In this document: piece after piece, positions 11,002-19,838 of the stretch
Numbering within the stretch: position 1 is the stretch's first letter
Layout of the letters: every line of letters starts with the position of its first letter
Source: Cauispirillum nitrogeniifigens
Lineage (GTDB): Bacteria > Pseudomonadota > Alphaproteobacteria > Rhodospirillales > Rhodospirillaceae
DNA: 64,000 bases
Direction of reading: 5' to 3'
Assembly (NCBI RefSeq): GCF_049800675.1
Contig: NZ_JBLOOT010000003.1
Span: 396,557 to 460,556 of the forward strand
Notes under the pieces: model-generated
The model's input: only the letters and a program-made list of their open reading frames with translations
Database searches by the model: none
What the model was told of the DNA's origin: nothing
Position numbers and translations under genes: made by a program

Positions 11002-11089
11002 TATAGGGGTTCCTCCGTGCCGGGCAAGCCGGATACGGGGGGTGGGCGCAAATGCCGCCCCTACATCTGGTACAAGAAAAGGACAACCC

Positions 11090-11488
11090 ATGAGCCACTC
11101 CTCCGAAGGCCCGGTCGGCGAGGTTTCCATCCGCACCATCGCCATGCCCGCCGACACCAACCCGGCCGGCGACATCTTCGGCGGCTGGCTGATGAGCCAG
11201 ATGGACTTGGCCGGCGGCACCTTCGCCCGTTACCGCGCCCACGGCCGCGTCGCCACCATCGCGGTGGACGGCTTCACCTTCCACAAGCCGGTGTTCGTCG
11301 GCGACGAACTGACCTGCTACTGCACCGAGGAACGGCGCGGCAAGACGTCGCTGACCGTGCGGGTGGCCGCCTGGGTCCGCCGCGGCGACACCGGCGAGCA
11401 GGCCAAGGTCACCGAAGGTCTGTTCACCTTCGTCGCCATAGACGACCAGCGGCGCAAGCGCGTTCTTCCTGAAATCCCTTCGACTTAA
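11090..11488 (+). CDS. Acyl-CoA thioesterase, YciA-like hotdog protein
   Basis: This 132-residue protein is a single hotdog-fold acyl-CoA thioesterase. The N-terminal PADTNPAGDIFGGWLMSQMD carries the Asn and Asp residues used for catalysis and the hotdog helix, as in YciA. It hydrolyses acyl-CoA to free acid and CoA in the cytoplasm; chain-length preference cannot be read from sequence. The ATG at 11090 begins the conserved domain and is preceded by AAAAGGA. It is divergent from parE and followed by the TRAP transporter genes, with no obvious shared function. Confidence 0.88.
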   Translation: MSHSSEGPVGEVSIRTIAMPADTNPAGDIFGGWLMSQMDLAGGTFARYRAHGRVATIAVDGFTFHKPVFVGDELTCYCTEERRGKTSLTVRVAAWVRRGDTGEQAKVTEGLFTFVAIDDQRRKRVLPEIPST

Positions 11489-11530
11489 AAGGTTGCAAAC
11501 GTAACAATTATGAGCACACATTCGTCACAA

Positions 11531-11550
11531 GCGCCCCCGATCGAGGGCGC
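11531..11550. promoter_or_regulatory. Near-perfect 20-bp palindrome in the dctP leader
   Basis: The bases 11531-11550 read the same on both strands at 18 of 20 positions (arms GCGCCC and GGGCGC around CGATCG). It lies 25 bases before the dctP start, and could be an operator or an mRNA hairpin in the leader. No regulator gene is adjacent. Confidence 0.4.
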
Positions 11551-11574
11551 ATGACGATCACCGGGAGGAAGCCC

Positions 11575-12630
11575 ATGTCCTTTGTCCGCACCGGCCTGAA
11601 GGCCGCCCTGCTCGGGGCCTGCGCCCTGGGCGCCGCCCTCTCCGCCGCTCCGGGCGCCGCCACGGCGCAGGAAACGACGACCCTGAAGATCAGCCACTTC
11701 CTGCCGCCGCACCACGGCATCCACCGCGACTTCATCGAGCCCTGGGCGCGCGAGTTGGAAAAGCGCACCGACGGCAAGGTCAAGGTCGAGGTCCACCCGG
11801 TCAACACCGCCTTCGGCAACGTCGCCCGGCAGATGGATCAGGTGCGCGCCGGCGTGGTCGACATCGCCCACGGGCTGGCCGGCATCCCGCGCGGCCGCCT
11901 GCCGCGCTCCTCGGTCATGGACCTGCCGTTCCTGACCACCTCGGCCGATGCCGCCAGCCGCACCATGTGGGACCTCTACAAGGAAGGGCTGATCGCCGAC
12001 GACTACCAGGGGGTCAAGCCGCTGGCCCTGCACTGCCACAACCCCGGCCAGTTCGCCACCACCTCGCGGCCCGTGGAAAAGCCCGAGGATCTGCGCGGCC
12101 TGCGCCTGCGCACCCCGTCGCCGGCCATCTCGGAGATGGTCAGCTTCCTCGGCGGCACCCCCGTCGGCATGCCGCCGACCGAGGTCTACGAGAACCTGCA
12201 AAAGGGCGTCATCGACGGCACCGTGTTCCCGTGGGACGCCGTCGGCGCCTTCCGCCTGAACGAGGTGGTCAAGCACCACGCCGACGCCAAGGCCTACACC
12301 ACCTGCTTCTTCTTCGCCATGAACCCGCAGTCCTACGACAAGCTGCCCGCCGACGTGAAGACGGTCCTCGACGAGATGTCGGGCGACGCCCTGGTCGGCC
12401 GTTTCGGCGAGTGGTGGAACCAGTGGGACAAGGCCGGCCGCGACGATGCCGTGGCGCGCGGCAACACCATCATCACCTTCACCGACGAGCAGCGCGACGC
12501 CTGGCGCACCACGCTGAAGCCGGTGATCGACAGCTACCTGAGCGGCCTGGAGAAGGAGGGCGTCGCCAACGCCCAGCAGATCTACAACCGCGCCCAGGAA
12601 CTGGCGGTCAAGTACGAGGGCAAGAAGTAG
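11575..12630 (+). CDS. dctP: TRAP transporter substrate-binding protein, DctP family
   Basis: This 351-residue periplasmic protein captures ligand for the TRAP transporter encoded downstream. A signal peptide (about 1-30, ending in TAQ) is followed by the DctP fold. The segment RGLRLRTPSPAISEM carries the conserved Arg that binds the ligand carboxylate in this family, so a carboxylic acid is likely; the exact substrate is unknown. The ATG at 11575 was chosen because GGAGGAA lies just ahead; an ATG at 11551 would add eight residues before the signal peptide. A long palindrome separates it from dctQ and may favour higher expression of this subunit. Confidence 0.92.
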   Translation: MSFVRTGLKAALLGACALGAALSAAPGAATAQETTTLKISHFLPPHHGIHRDFIEPWARELEKRTDGKVKVEVHPVNTAFGNVARQMDQVRAGVVDIAHGLAGIPRGRLPRSSVMDLPFLTTSADAASRTMWDLYKEGLIADDYQGVKPLALHCHNPGQFATTSRPVEKPEDLRGLRLRTPSPAISEMVSFLGGTPVGMPPTEVYENLQKGVIDGTVFPWDAVGAFRLNEVVKHHADAKAYTTCFFFAMNPQSYDKLPADVKTVLDEMSGDALVGRFGEWWNQWDKAGRDDAVARGNTIITFTDEQRDAWRTTLKPVIDSYLSGLEKEGVANAQQIYNRAQELAVKYEGKK

Positions 12631-12656
12631 TCTTCTCCTTCTCCGTTACCGTCCCT

Positions 12657-12686
12657 CCGTCATTCCCGCCCCGGCGGGAATGACGG
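12657..12686. repeat. REP-like extragenic palindrome between dctP and dctQ
   Basis: Perfect 14-bp inverted repeat CCGTCATTCCCGCC (12657-12670) and GGCGGGAATGACGG (12673-12686) with only two bases between. The GTCATTCCCGC core is that of a palindromic repeat found between genes in many proteobacteria. It follows the dctP stop by 26 bases inside an otherwise continuous operon, so it probably acts on mRNA stability or partial termination. Confidence 0.75.
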
Positions 12687-12716
12687 CAGCCTGCCGCTGC
12701 TTCACGGGCCTCCCCC

Positions 12717-13214
12717 ATGACCGACCGCTTCTTTCCCTGGATCGACCGCCTGATGCTGGGCTTCGCGCTGGCCGGCATGGCCGTGCTGAGCGTCGCCATC
12801 GCCGTGGTGCTGGCCGACATCGCTCTGCGCAACACCATCAACAGGGCGGTCCTGGGGACCGTGGACATCACGCAGCTGTGCGTCATGGCCTGTGCCTTCT
12901 GGGCGATTCCCTTCGCCTTCACCCGCGCCGGCCATGTGCGCGTCGAGGTCGGCGAGAGCCGCATGTCGCCACGCCTGCGCCACGGGCTGGACGCCGCCGC
13001 CGCCCTGATGGGCGCGGTCTTCGTCGGCCTGATCGGCATCTACGGCTGGGACGCCGCCAAGCTCGCCATGACCTATGGCGACGTCTCGCAAACCATCGGC
13101 ATTCCCATGATCTGGTACTACGCCACCCTGGTGTCGGGCTGTGCCCTGTCCATCCTGGCAACCCTGGCCGTGGCCGCCCGCCATGCCGTCCTGGCCGCGC
13201 GGGGAGTGGCGTGA
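12717..13214 (+). CDS. dctQ: TRAP transporter small permease, DctQ family
   Basis: This 165-residue protein is the four-helix small membrane subunit of a TRAP transporter. Hydrophobic segments lie near 15-35, 48-70, 92-112 and 130-155. Family members pack against the large permease and are needed for transport. Its stop overlaps the dctM start (TGATG at 13212-13216), so the two permeases are translationally coupled. It sits between dctP and dctM in the standard order. Confidence 0.9.
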   Translation: MTDRFFPWIDRLMLGFALAGMAVLSVAIAVVLADIALRNTINRAVLGTVDITQLCVMACAFWAIPFAFTRAGHVRVEVGESRMSPRLRHGLDAAAALMGAVFVGLIGIYGWDAAKLAMTYGDVSQTIGIPMIWYYATLVSGCALSILATLAVAARHAVLAARGVA

Positions 13215-14515
13215 TGGGAGAATACGCCGGCGTCCTGGGCTTCGTCGCCGCCCTCGCCCTCATCGCCCTGCGGGTGCCGGTGGCCGTCGCCATGGGCCTG
13301 GTCGGCATCGCCGGCGCGGCCATGATCGCCGACTGGAACACGGTGGCCTTCGTGCTGGGCAGCGCACCGTTCCAGGCGGTGTTCCCCTACGGCCTGAGCG
13401 TCGTGCCGCTGTTCGTGTTCATGGGCGTGTTCGCCGCCCGCGCCGGGCTGTCGCGCAATCTGTACGAAGGCGTCTACGTCTTCGTCGGCCACCGCAAGGG
13501 CGGGCTGGCCATGGCCACGGTGGGCGCCTGCGCGGCTTTCGGGGCGATCTGCGGCAGTTCCCTCGCCACGGCGGCGACCATGGCCAAGGTCGCCATGCCG
13601 GAGATGCGCCGGCGCGGCTATGCCGACACCCTGGCCTCGGCCTCGGTGGCGGCCGGCGGCACCCTGGGCGTCCTCATCCCGCCGTCCATCATCATCATCG
13701 TCTACGCCCTGCTGACCGAGCAGTCCATCGGTGCCCTGTTCGCCGCCGCCCTGATTCCGGGCCTGGTCGGCACCGCCATGTACATGGCGGCGGTGGCCGT
13801 TCAGGTGCACCTGAACCCCGCCCTCGGCCCGGCCGGGGAGCGCTTCACCTGGGGCCAGCGGCTGCATGCCCTGCGCCGGGTGTGGGACGTCGCCCTGCTG
13901 TTCGCCGCCGTTATCGGCGGTATCTACACCGGCGTGTTCTCGCCGACCGAGGCCGCCGCTGTCGGTGCCGCCGGTGCCTTCCTGTTCGCCCTGGCGCGCC
14001 GGCAACTGACCTGGGACGTGCTCGTCCAGGCCCTGGCCGAGACCGCCATCACCACCGGCATGATCTTCCTCATCCTGATCGGCGCGGCGCTGTTCAACTA
14101 CTTCATCGAGGCCAGCCGCCTGCCCGACGTCCTGGTCGGCGGCCTGACCGGCCTGGGCTGGCCGCCGCTGGCGGTGCTGGTGGCGATCCTGGTGTTCTAC
14201 CTCGTCCTCGGCTGCTTCATGGATGCCCTGTCCATGATCCTGCTGACGGTGCCGTTCATCTTCCCGATCATCGTGGCGATCGGCTACGACCCGGTGTGGT
14301 TCGGCATCCTGCTGGTGGTGGTGGTGGAACTGGGCCTGATCACCCCGCCCATCGGCATGAACCTGTTCGTCATCCAGGGCACCACGCCGGGACTGAGCCT
14401 GGCGACCATGGTGCGCGGCATCGTGCCGTTCATCGTCGCCGACATCGTCCGTGTCGGCGTGCTGGTGGCGTTCCCGGCGCTGGTCCTGTGGCTGCCGCGC
14501 GCCCTGGGTTTTTGA
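13214..14515 (+). CDS. dctM: TRAP transporter large permease, DctM family
   Basis: This 433-residue polytopic protein forms the transport channel of the TRAP system, using an ion gradient to import the ligand delivered by DctP. About twelve hydrophobic segments are present, including the family signatures FGAICGSSLATAATMAKVAMPEM and GVLIPPSIIIIVYALL in part, and a C-terminal LGLITPPIGMN. The start ATG at 13214 shares a base with the dctQ stop. Together dctPQM form a complete transporter for an unidentified, probably organic-acid, substrate. Confidence 0.93.
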   Translation: MGEYAGVLGFVAALALIALRVPVAVAMGLVGIAGAAMIADWNTVAFVLGSAPFQAVFPYGLSVVPLFVFMGVFAARAGLSRNLYEGVYVFVGHRKGGLAMATVGACAAFGAICGSSLATAATMAKVAMPEMRRRGYADTLASASVAAGGTLGVLIPPSIIIIVYALLTEQSIGALFAAALIPGLVGTAMYMAAVAVQVHLNPALGPAGERFTWGQRLHALRRVWDVALLFAAVIGGIYTGVFSPTEAAAVGAAGAFLFALARRQLTWDVLVQALAETAITTGMIFLILIGAALFNYFIEASRLPDVLVGGLTGLGWPPLAVLVAILVFYLVLGCFMDALSMILLTVPFIFPIIVAIGYDPVWFGILLVVVVELGLITPPIGMNLFVIQGTTPGLSLATMVRGIVPFIVADIVRVGVLVAFPALVLWLPRALGF

Positions 14516-14639
14516 CCGTGTCGCAACAGATTTGCCGCTCCCCTTGACGATGGCCGCCGCCGCCGTAGTGTGACCGCGCTCCCCCCGCAGCAGCACCACC
14601 CGCCGCCCGCCCCGGCGGCGGGGTCGGGGGATCTTCGCC

Positions 14640-16484
14640 ATGAACCACGCCATCCGCCCGCAGGCCCGGCCCTCGGTCATCACTGCCTGCCTGGAGGACC
14701 TGCATGCCCGCTACGCCGGCGATACCGCCGGGGCGCCGGCCAGCTACATCCCCGAACTCGCCAAGGCCGACCCGTCGCTGTTCGGCGTCGCCCTGGTGAC
14801 CGCCGACGGGCGCCGGTATGCGGTGGGCGACAGCACGGTGCCGTTCACCATCCAGTCGATCAGCAAGGCCTTCGTCTACGGCCTGGCGCTGGAGGATCAC
14901 GGCCTGGAACGGGTGCTGCGCAAGGTCGGCGTGGAGCCGTCGGGCGACGCCTTCAACGCCATCGTCTTCGACCAGCGGACCAACCGCCCCTTCAACCCCA
15001 TGGTCAATGCCGGGGCCATCGCCACCAGCGCGCTGATCAAGGGCGACGGCGTGGCCGAGCGCATGGGCCGCATCGCCGAGATGTTCCGCAAGTACACCGG
15101 CCGCGTCCTGGACATCGACGAGACCGTGTACGCGTCCGAGGCCGCCACCGGCCACCGCAACCGCGCCATCGCCTGGCTGATGCTCAACTCCGGCATGATC
15201 GACGCCCGCGTCGACGAGCACCTGGAGGTCTATTTCCGCCAGTGCTCCCTGCTGGTCACGGCCGAGGATCTGGCGATGATGGCCGCCACCCTGGCCAACG
15301 GCGGCGTCAACCCAGTCACCGGCGAACAGGCCCTGCGGACCAGCTACGTCAAGTACGTGACCGCCGTCATGGCGTCCTGCGGCATGTATGACTACGCCGG
15401 CGAATGGTCCTACCGCATCGGCCTGCCGGCCAAGAGCGGCGTCGGCGGCGGCATCGTCGCCGTGCTGCCGGGCCAGATGGGCATCGGCACCTTCTCGCCG
15501 CCGCTCGACGAGCGGGGCAACAGCGTGCGCGGCATCCGCGCCTGCGAGGATCTGTCGCAGCGCTTCGGCCTGCATGTCTTCGACACCAGCCGCAGCGTCA
15601 AGTCGGCGGTGGCGCGCACCTACACCGGCGACAAGGTGCGGTCCAAGCGCATGCGCTGCCCACGCCAGGCGGCCTTCCTGGATGCCGAGGGCCGGCGCAT
15701 CGCCGCGCTGGAGGTACAGGGCGACCTGTTCTTCGGCGCCGCCGAGCAGGTGCTCCGCCATGCCGCCGAGGCCGCCGCCACCGCTAGCCACGTCATCCTC
15801 GACCTGCACCGCGTCGGCCGCATCGACGCGGCGGCGGCGGCGCTGCTGCACCGCCTGTGGCGCGACCTGGAGGACCGGGGCCTGACCCTGGAGGTGGCCG
15901 CCGCCGCCGACCCGGCGCGGTCCGCCCCGCTGCGGACCGCCGGCCTGCCCGAGCGGGTCTTCTGCGCCACCCTGGACGACGCCCTGGAAGCTGCCGAGAA
16001 CCGCGTCCTGGCCGCCCTCCCGCCGCTGCCCGGCGCCGGCGACCGGGTGCCGCTGGCGGAGTTGGAACTGCTGGCGGGCATGGACCCGGCCGACCTGGAG
16101 ACGCTCGCCGCCTCGCTGGTGCCCGAGCATCATGCCGCCGGGTCCATCATCATCGCCCAGGGGGAGGCGGCGACCGCGCTGCACTTCCTGGTCAAGGGAG
16201 AGGCCGCCATCCGCATGCCCCTGCCCGATGGCCGGTCGGTGCGCCTGGCGACCGTGATGCCCGGCGTCGCCTTCGGCGAGATGGCCTTGCTGGATGGCGG
16301 GCGGCGGTCGGCCGACGTGCGGGCGGAAAGCGACTGCGACTGCCTGCGCCTGGACGTCGACCGCCTGCACGCCCTGGCCGCCGAGCGGCCGGCCATCGGG
16401 CTGGCGGTCATGCGCAACCTGGGGCGCATGCTGTCGGGCCGTCTGCGCCGCGCCAACGACGAACTGCGCGCCCTGGCCGAATGA
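14640..16484 (+). CDS. glsA: Glutaminase fused to STAS and cyclic-nucleotide-binding domains
   Basis: This 614-residue protein begins with a complete serine-dependent beta-lactamase-like glutaminase (about 10-310), which converts glutamine to glutamate and ammonia. The SISK motif (Ser73, Lys76) and NPMVNAGAIATS are conserved. A STAS domain follows (about 345-450, with HVILDLHRVGRIDAAAAALL), then a cyclic-nucleotide-binding/Crp-type sensor (about 480-600, with GVAFGEMALLDGGRRSADV). A plain GlsA is about 310 residues, so the fusion doubles the protein. The added domains suggest control of glutaminase activity by a small ligand and by protein partners. A monocistronic transcript is likely. Confidence 0.93.
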   Translation: MNHAIRPQARPSVITACLEDLHARYAGDTAGAPASYIPELAKADPSLFGVALVTADGRRYAVGDSTVPFTIQSISKAFVYGLALEDHGLERVLRKVGVEPSGDAFNAIVFDQRTNRPFNPMVNAGAIATSALIKGDGVAERMGRIAEMFRKYTGRVLDIDETVYASEAATGHRNRAIAWLMLNSGMIDARVDEHLEVYFRQCSLLVTAEDLAMMAATLANGGVNPVTGEQALRTSYVKYVTAVMASCGMYDYAGEWSYRIGLPAKSGVGGGIVAVLPGQMGIGTFSPPLDERGNSVRGIRACEDLSQRFGLHVFDTSRSVKSAVARTYTGDKVRSKRMRCPRQAAFLDAEGRRIAALEVQGDLFFGAAEQVLRHAAEAAATASHVILDLHRVGRIDAAAAALLHRLWRDLEDRGLTLEVAAAADPARSAPLRTAGLPERVFCATLDDALEAAENRVLAALPPLPGAGDRVPLAELELLAGMDPADLETLAASLVPEHHAAGSIIIAQGEAATALHFLVKGEAAIRMPLPDGRSVRLATVMPGVAFGEMALLDGGRRSADVRAESDCDCLRLDVDRLHALAAERPAIGLAVMRNLGRMLSGRLRRANDELRALAE

Positions 16485-16511
16485 CGCCGAAACTGGTAGC
16501 GTCGGTCCATC

Positions 16512-17036
16512 ATGACCGACGCCACCTTCAGACTCTACGCCGCCACCAGCCTGGATGGCTTCCTCGCCGACGCCGATGGCGGGATCGACTGGCTGAGCGC
16601 CTATGGCAGCCCGGAGTACGGCACGGAGGCCTTCCTGGTCTCCGTCGACGCCCTGGTGATGGGCCGCCACACCTACGATCAGGTGCGCGGCTTCGGCGGC
16701 GACTGGCCGTATCCCGGCAAGCGCGTATGGGTGCTGACCAGCCGCCCGCTGGACGACGACGCGCCGCCGGGCGTCAAGGCCATGGCCGACGCCGACGCCC
16801 TGGTGGGAACGCTGCGGGCGCGCGGCGGGTTGGTGTGGATCGTCGGCGGCGGGCGGACGATGCGCGCCTTCCTCGACCGCGACGCCGTGGACGAGGTGGA
16901 GCTGTTCGTCATGCCCGTCCTGCTGGGCGCCGGCATCCCCCTGCTGCCGCCCGGCGCCGGCCGGCGGCTGTCGCTGCTGGAGACGGAGCCCTACCGGACC
17001 GGCGCGGTGCGCCTGCTGTATGCGGTGACGGCTTAA
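16512..17036 (+). CDS. Dihydrofolate reductase-family protein (RibD C-terminal-like)
   Basis: This 174-residue protein has the RibD C-terminal/dihydrofolate-reductase-like fold. It begins LYAATSLDGFLADADGGIDWL, the usual start of this family (given here in short form), has MGRHTYD near 58-64 and the NADPH-loop IVGGGRTM near 115-122. These proteins are NAD(P)H-dependent reductases of mostly unknown substrate. It starts 28 bases after the glutaminase stop and its end overlaps the convergent hydroxypyruvate isomerase gene by four bases. Confidence 0.85.
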   Translation: MTDATFRLYAATSLDGFLADADGGIDWLSAYGSPEYGTEAFLVSVDALVMGRHTYDQVRGFGGDWPYPGKRVWVLTSRPLDDDAPPGVKAMADADALVGTLRARGGLVWIVGGGRTMRAFLDRDAVDEVELFVMPVLLGAGIPLLPPGAGRRLSLLETEPYRTGAVRLLYAVTA

Positions 17037-17821
17037 CCCCGCGGGTTGAGCCAGTCCTTGGCCCAGCGCAGGCCGTCCTCGGTCTTGCCGCGCGGCTTGT
17101 ATTCGCAGCCGATCCAGCCCGGATAGCCGTGGCCGTCGAGCAGGTTGAACAGGTAGTCGTAGTTCAGTTCGCTCAGGCGGTCGGGCTCGTGGCGGCCGGG
17201 GACTCCGGCAATCTGGATGTGGGCGATCTGCTCCAGGTGGCTTTCGATAAAGTCGGTGATGCCGCCCTGGGTGATCTGGGCATGGTAGACGTCGTACTGG
17301 ATGAACAGGTTGCGGTTTTCCAGTTCCGTCAGCACGTTGACGGCGTCGTCCGGGCGGGTCAGGAAGTAGCCCGGCATGTCGATGGGGTTGATCGGCTCGA
17401 TCAGGCACTTCACGCCGACGCGGTGGAACTCGTCGGCGGCGTAGCCGATGTTGTCCATGTAGGTGTCCAGCGCATCCTCCCACTGCTCCTCGGGCACCAC
17501 GCCGGCCATGACGTGGATGCGGGTGCAGTCGGTCAGCTCGGCGTAGCGCAGGGCGATCTCCAGACTGTCGCGGAACTCCTCCTCGCGCCCCGGCAGGGCG
17601 GCCAGGCCGCGCTCGCCGGCCTGCCAGTCGCCGGGCGGGGCATTGAACATCGCCAGTTCCAGCCCGTTCATGGCCAGCTTGTCGCCCAGCTTTTCCGGCT
17701 CCAGCATGTAGGGGAACTGGATCTCGACGCCGCGAAAGCCGGCCTTGGCGGCGCGCTCGAAGCGGTCGATCATCGGAACGTCGGTGAACAGGGTCGACAG
17801 GTTGGCGGCGAAGCGGGGCAT
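17033..17821 (-). CDS. hyi: Hydroxypyruvate isomerase family TIM-barrel protein
   Basis: This 262-residue protein is an AP-endonuclease-2-like TIM barrel of the hydroxypyruvate isomerase/OtnI type. Motifs include MPRFAANLSTLFTDVPMIDRF at the start, GVEIQFPY, a metal-binding CLIEPINPIDMPGYFL (Glu140 region) and QYDVYHAQI. Hyi interconverts hydroxypyruvate and tartronate semialdehyde in glyoxylate/glycerate metabolism. The ATG at 17821 starts the conserved domain and follows GAGGACTCC. It is divergent from hemN and stands apart from other glyoxylate genes here, so the physiological substrate is uncertain. Confidence 0.88.
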   Translation of the reverse strand: MPRFAANLSTLFTDVPMIDRFERAAKAGFRGVEIQFPYMLEPEKLGDKLAMNGLELAMFNAPPGDWQAGERGLAALPGREEEFRDSLEIALRYAELTDCTRIHVMAGVVPEEQWEDALDTYMDNIGYAADEFHRVGVKCLIEPINPIDMPGYFLTRPDDAVNVLTELENRNLFIQYDVYHAQITQGGITDFIESHLEQIAHIQIAGVPGRHEPDRLSELNYDYLFNLLDGHGYPGWIGCEYKPRGKTEDGLRWAKDWLNPRG

Positions 17822-18032
17822 GGAGTCCTCGGACGGGAAAAAGATGGCCCCGATCATGTCGCAAGCCGGCCCGCTTGGGAAGGCTGGTGGAAAACGGCGG
17901 CGAACGTGTTTGCTTCCCCGGCCTTGGAACCCTACATTCGGCGGTAACAATGAACGCGCCCCCGACGCATGCCGCCACCGGATGCCGCAGCCGCGTCTGG
18001 GGACCGGGGCGCCCAGGAAAGCCGATGCGACC

Positions 18033-19382
18033 ATGAGACAGGACCTCGTTAACAAGTACGACCTGCGCCTGCCGCGCTACACCAGTTATCCGACCGCGCC
18101 CCATTTCTCGCCCGCCGTCGACGGCGAGACCTATGGCCGCTGGCTGTCGGAGCTGCCGGCCGACCTGCCGCTGTCGCTCTATCTGCACATCGCCTACTGC
18201 GAGGAAATGTGCTGGTTCTGCGGCTGCCACACCAAGATCACCAAGAAATACGCCCCCGTGGCCGCCTACCTGGACAGTCTGCTGGCCGAGATCGCCCTGG
18301 TGGCCGACCGCCTGCCGGCCCGCATGAAGGCCCAGCACGTCCACTTCGGCGGCGGCAGCCCGACCATCCTGTCGGCCGACGACTTCATGCGCACCATGGA
18401 CACCCTGCGCGGCCGCTTCGACCTGCTGGCCGGGGCCGAGGTCGCCGTGGAGCTGGACCCGCGCACTGCCGACGAGGCCTATGTCATGGCCATGGCCAAG
18501 GCCGGGGTGACGCGCGCCAGCGTCGGCGTGCAGGACTTCAACCCGGTGGTGCAGAAGGCGGTCAACCGCGTCCAGCCCTATGCCCTGGTGGCCGATGTCA
18601 TCGGCTGGCTGCGCAAGCACGGCATTGCCGAGGTCAACATGGACCTCATGTACGGCCTGCCCCATCAGACCGTCGCCAGCGTCATGGAAACCATCGACCA
18701 GGCGATGACGCTGGCGCCGCGCCGCATCTCCCTGTTCGGCTACGCCCACGTGCCATGGATGCGCAAGCACCAGACCCTGATGTCCGAGGAGGCCATGCCC
18801 GACATGGCCGAGCGCTGGGCGCAGTACGAGAAGGCCCACGAGCGCCTCCAGCACCACGGCTACGTCGCCGTCGGCCTGGACCACTTCGCCCGCGAGGACG
18901 ACGAGATGGCCATTGCGCTGAAGGCCGGGCGCCTGCACCGCAACTTCCAGGGCTACACCACCGACGAGGCGCCGGCCCTGATCGGCTTCGGCGCCTCGGG
19001 CATCGGCTCGCTGCCGCAGGGCTACGTCGCCAACGAGGGCGAACTGCACGCCTACCGCCGCATGGTCGCCCAGGGCCAGTTGCCGACCACGCGCGGCGTC
19101 GCGGTGAGCGGCGACGACCTGTTGCGCCGGGACATCATCATGCGGGTGATGTGCGACATGGCCGTGGACCTCGACGAGGTCGCCGCCGAGCACGGCCGCT
19201 CCGGCGCCGAGTTCGCGCCCGAACTGGCGGCCATGGCCGATCTGGTCAATGACAACGTGGTGGTGATCGACGGCCACCGCCTGCGCATCACCGACGACGG
19301 CCGCCCCCTGGTCCGCGCCGTGGCGGCCAAGTTCGACCGCTACCTCAAGATGGGCGAGCAGCGGCATTCAAAGGCGGTATAA
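18033..19382 (+). CDS. hemN: Oxygen-independent coproporphyrinogen III oxidase
   Basis: HemN is a radical SAM enzyme that decarboxylates coproporphyrinogen III to protoporphyrinogen IX without oxygen. The 449-residue length matches true HemN. The iron-sulfur motif CEEMCWFCGC places ligands at Cys56, Cys60 and Cys63, and the N-terminal YDLRLPRYTSYPTAPHF is the substrate-side signature of HemN rather than HemW. Another haem gene, hemA, lies at 33.5 kb. I looked for an FNR-type TTGAT-N4-ATCAA site in the 211-base divergent region and did not find one. Confidence 0.95.
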   Translation: MRQDLVNKYDLRLPRYTSYPTAPHFSPAVDGETYGRWLSELPADLPLSLYLHIAYCEEMCWFCGCHTKITKKYAPVAAYLDSLLAEIALVADRLPARMKAQHVHFGGGSPTILSADDFMRTMDTLRGRFDLLAGAEVAVELDPRTADEAYVMAMAKAGVTRASVGVQDFNPVVQKAVNRVQPYALVADVIGWLRKHGIAEVNMDLMYGLPHQTVASVMETIDQAMTLAPRRISLFGYAHVPWMRKHQTLMSEEAMPDMAERWAQYEKAHERLQHHGYVAVGLDHFAREDDEMAIALKAGRLHRNFQGYTTDEAPALIGFGASGIGSLPQGYVANEGELHAYRRMVAQGQLPTTRGVAVSGDDLLRRDIIMRVMCDMAVDLDEVAAEHGRSGAEFAPELAAMADLVNDNVVVIDGHRLRITDDGRPLVRAVAAKFDRYLKMGEQRHSKAV

Positions 19383-19385
19383 GGA

Positions 19386-19778
19386 CTAAACCCCCGCCCT
19401 GGCGGGCTCGCTAGGGCGGGGAGCCTGCCGGCCGATGCGGCGCAGGATGATGTCCAGGACGTGGACATCCAGCGGTTTGCGCAGCACCGGGATATGGGCG
19501 GCGCCGGGCGGCAGTTCGGGCAGGTCGTAGCCGGTCAGCAGGACCGTCGGCACGCCGCGCCTCACCAGATGCTCGGCGAACGGAAAGACGGACGTGCCGT
19601 TGAGGTTGACGTCCAGGACGGCGGCGTCGAAGTCCTCCGCCGTCCCGGCGTCCCAGGCATCCTCCAGGGATGCCACCGGGCCTACCACCGAATAGCCGAC
19701 ATCTTCCAGCGCTGCCTTGAGCTGGAGGCCGATCAGCGGTTCGTCCTCCACAACCAGAACCTGTTTGATCTCAGTCAT
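19386..19778 (-). CDS. Single-domain response regulator (receiver only)
   Basis: This 130-residue protein is a CheY-like receiver without an output domain. The acidic pocket is present (Glu11-Asp12), the phosphoacceptor is Asp56 in AVLDVNLNG, followed by the conserved Thr in VLLTGYD and the Lys in RKPLDV. The sequence resembles receivers paired with HWE/HisKA_2 kinases in Alphaproteobacteria, where they act as phosphate shuttles. No kinase is adjacent. It ends four bases from the convergent hemN stop. Confidence 0.9.
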   Translation of the reverse strand: MTEIKQVLVVEDEPLIGLQLKAALEDVGYSVVGPVASLEDAWDAGTAEDFDAAVLDVNLNGTSVFPFAEHLVRRGVPTVLLTGYDLPELPPGAAHIPVLRKPLDVHVLDIILRRIGRQAPRPSEPARAGV

Positions 19779-19838
19779 CCCTAACCCATCTGAGCCGGCG
19801 GCGTTCCCCTCGCCTCAACGCGCGCCATTGTCACTGGT

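Noticed and set aside
17822..18032. Possible FNR site upstream of hemN
   Set aside because: No sequence close to TTGAT-N4-ATCAA was found in this divergent region.
14430..19367. A 1645-codon open frame on the minus strand
   Set aside because: It lies opposite dctM, glsA, the DHFR-like gene and hemN, has His/Gly/Ala-rich composition without domains, and is an antisense effect of high GC at third codon positions. Its short part at 17033-17821 belongs to hyi in another frame.
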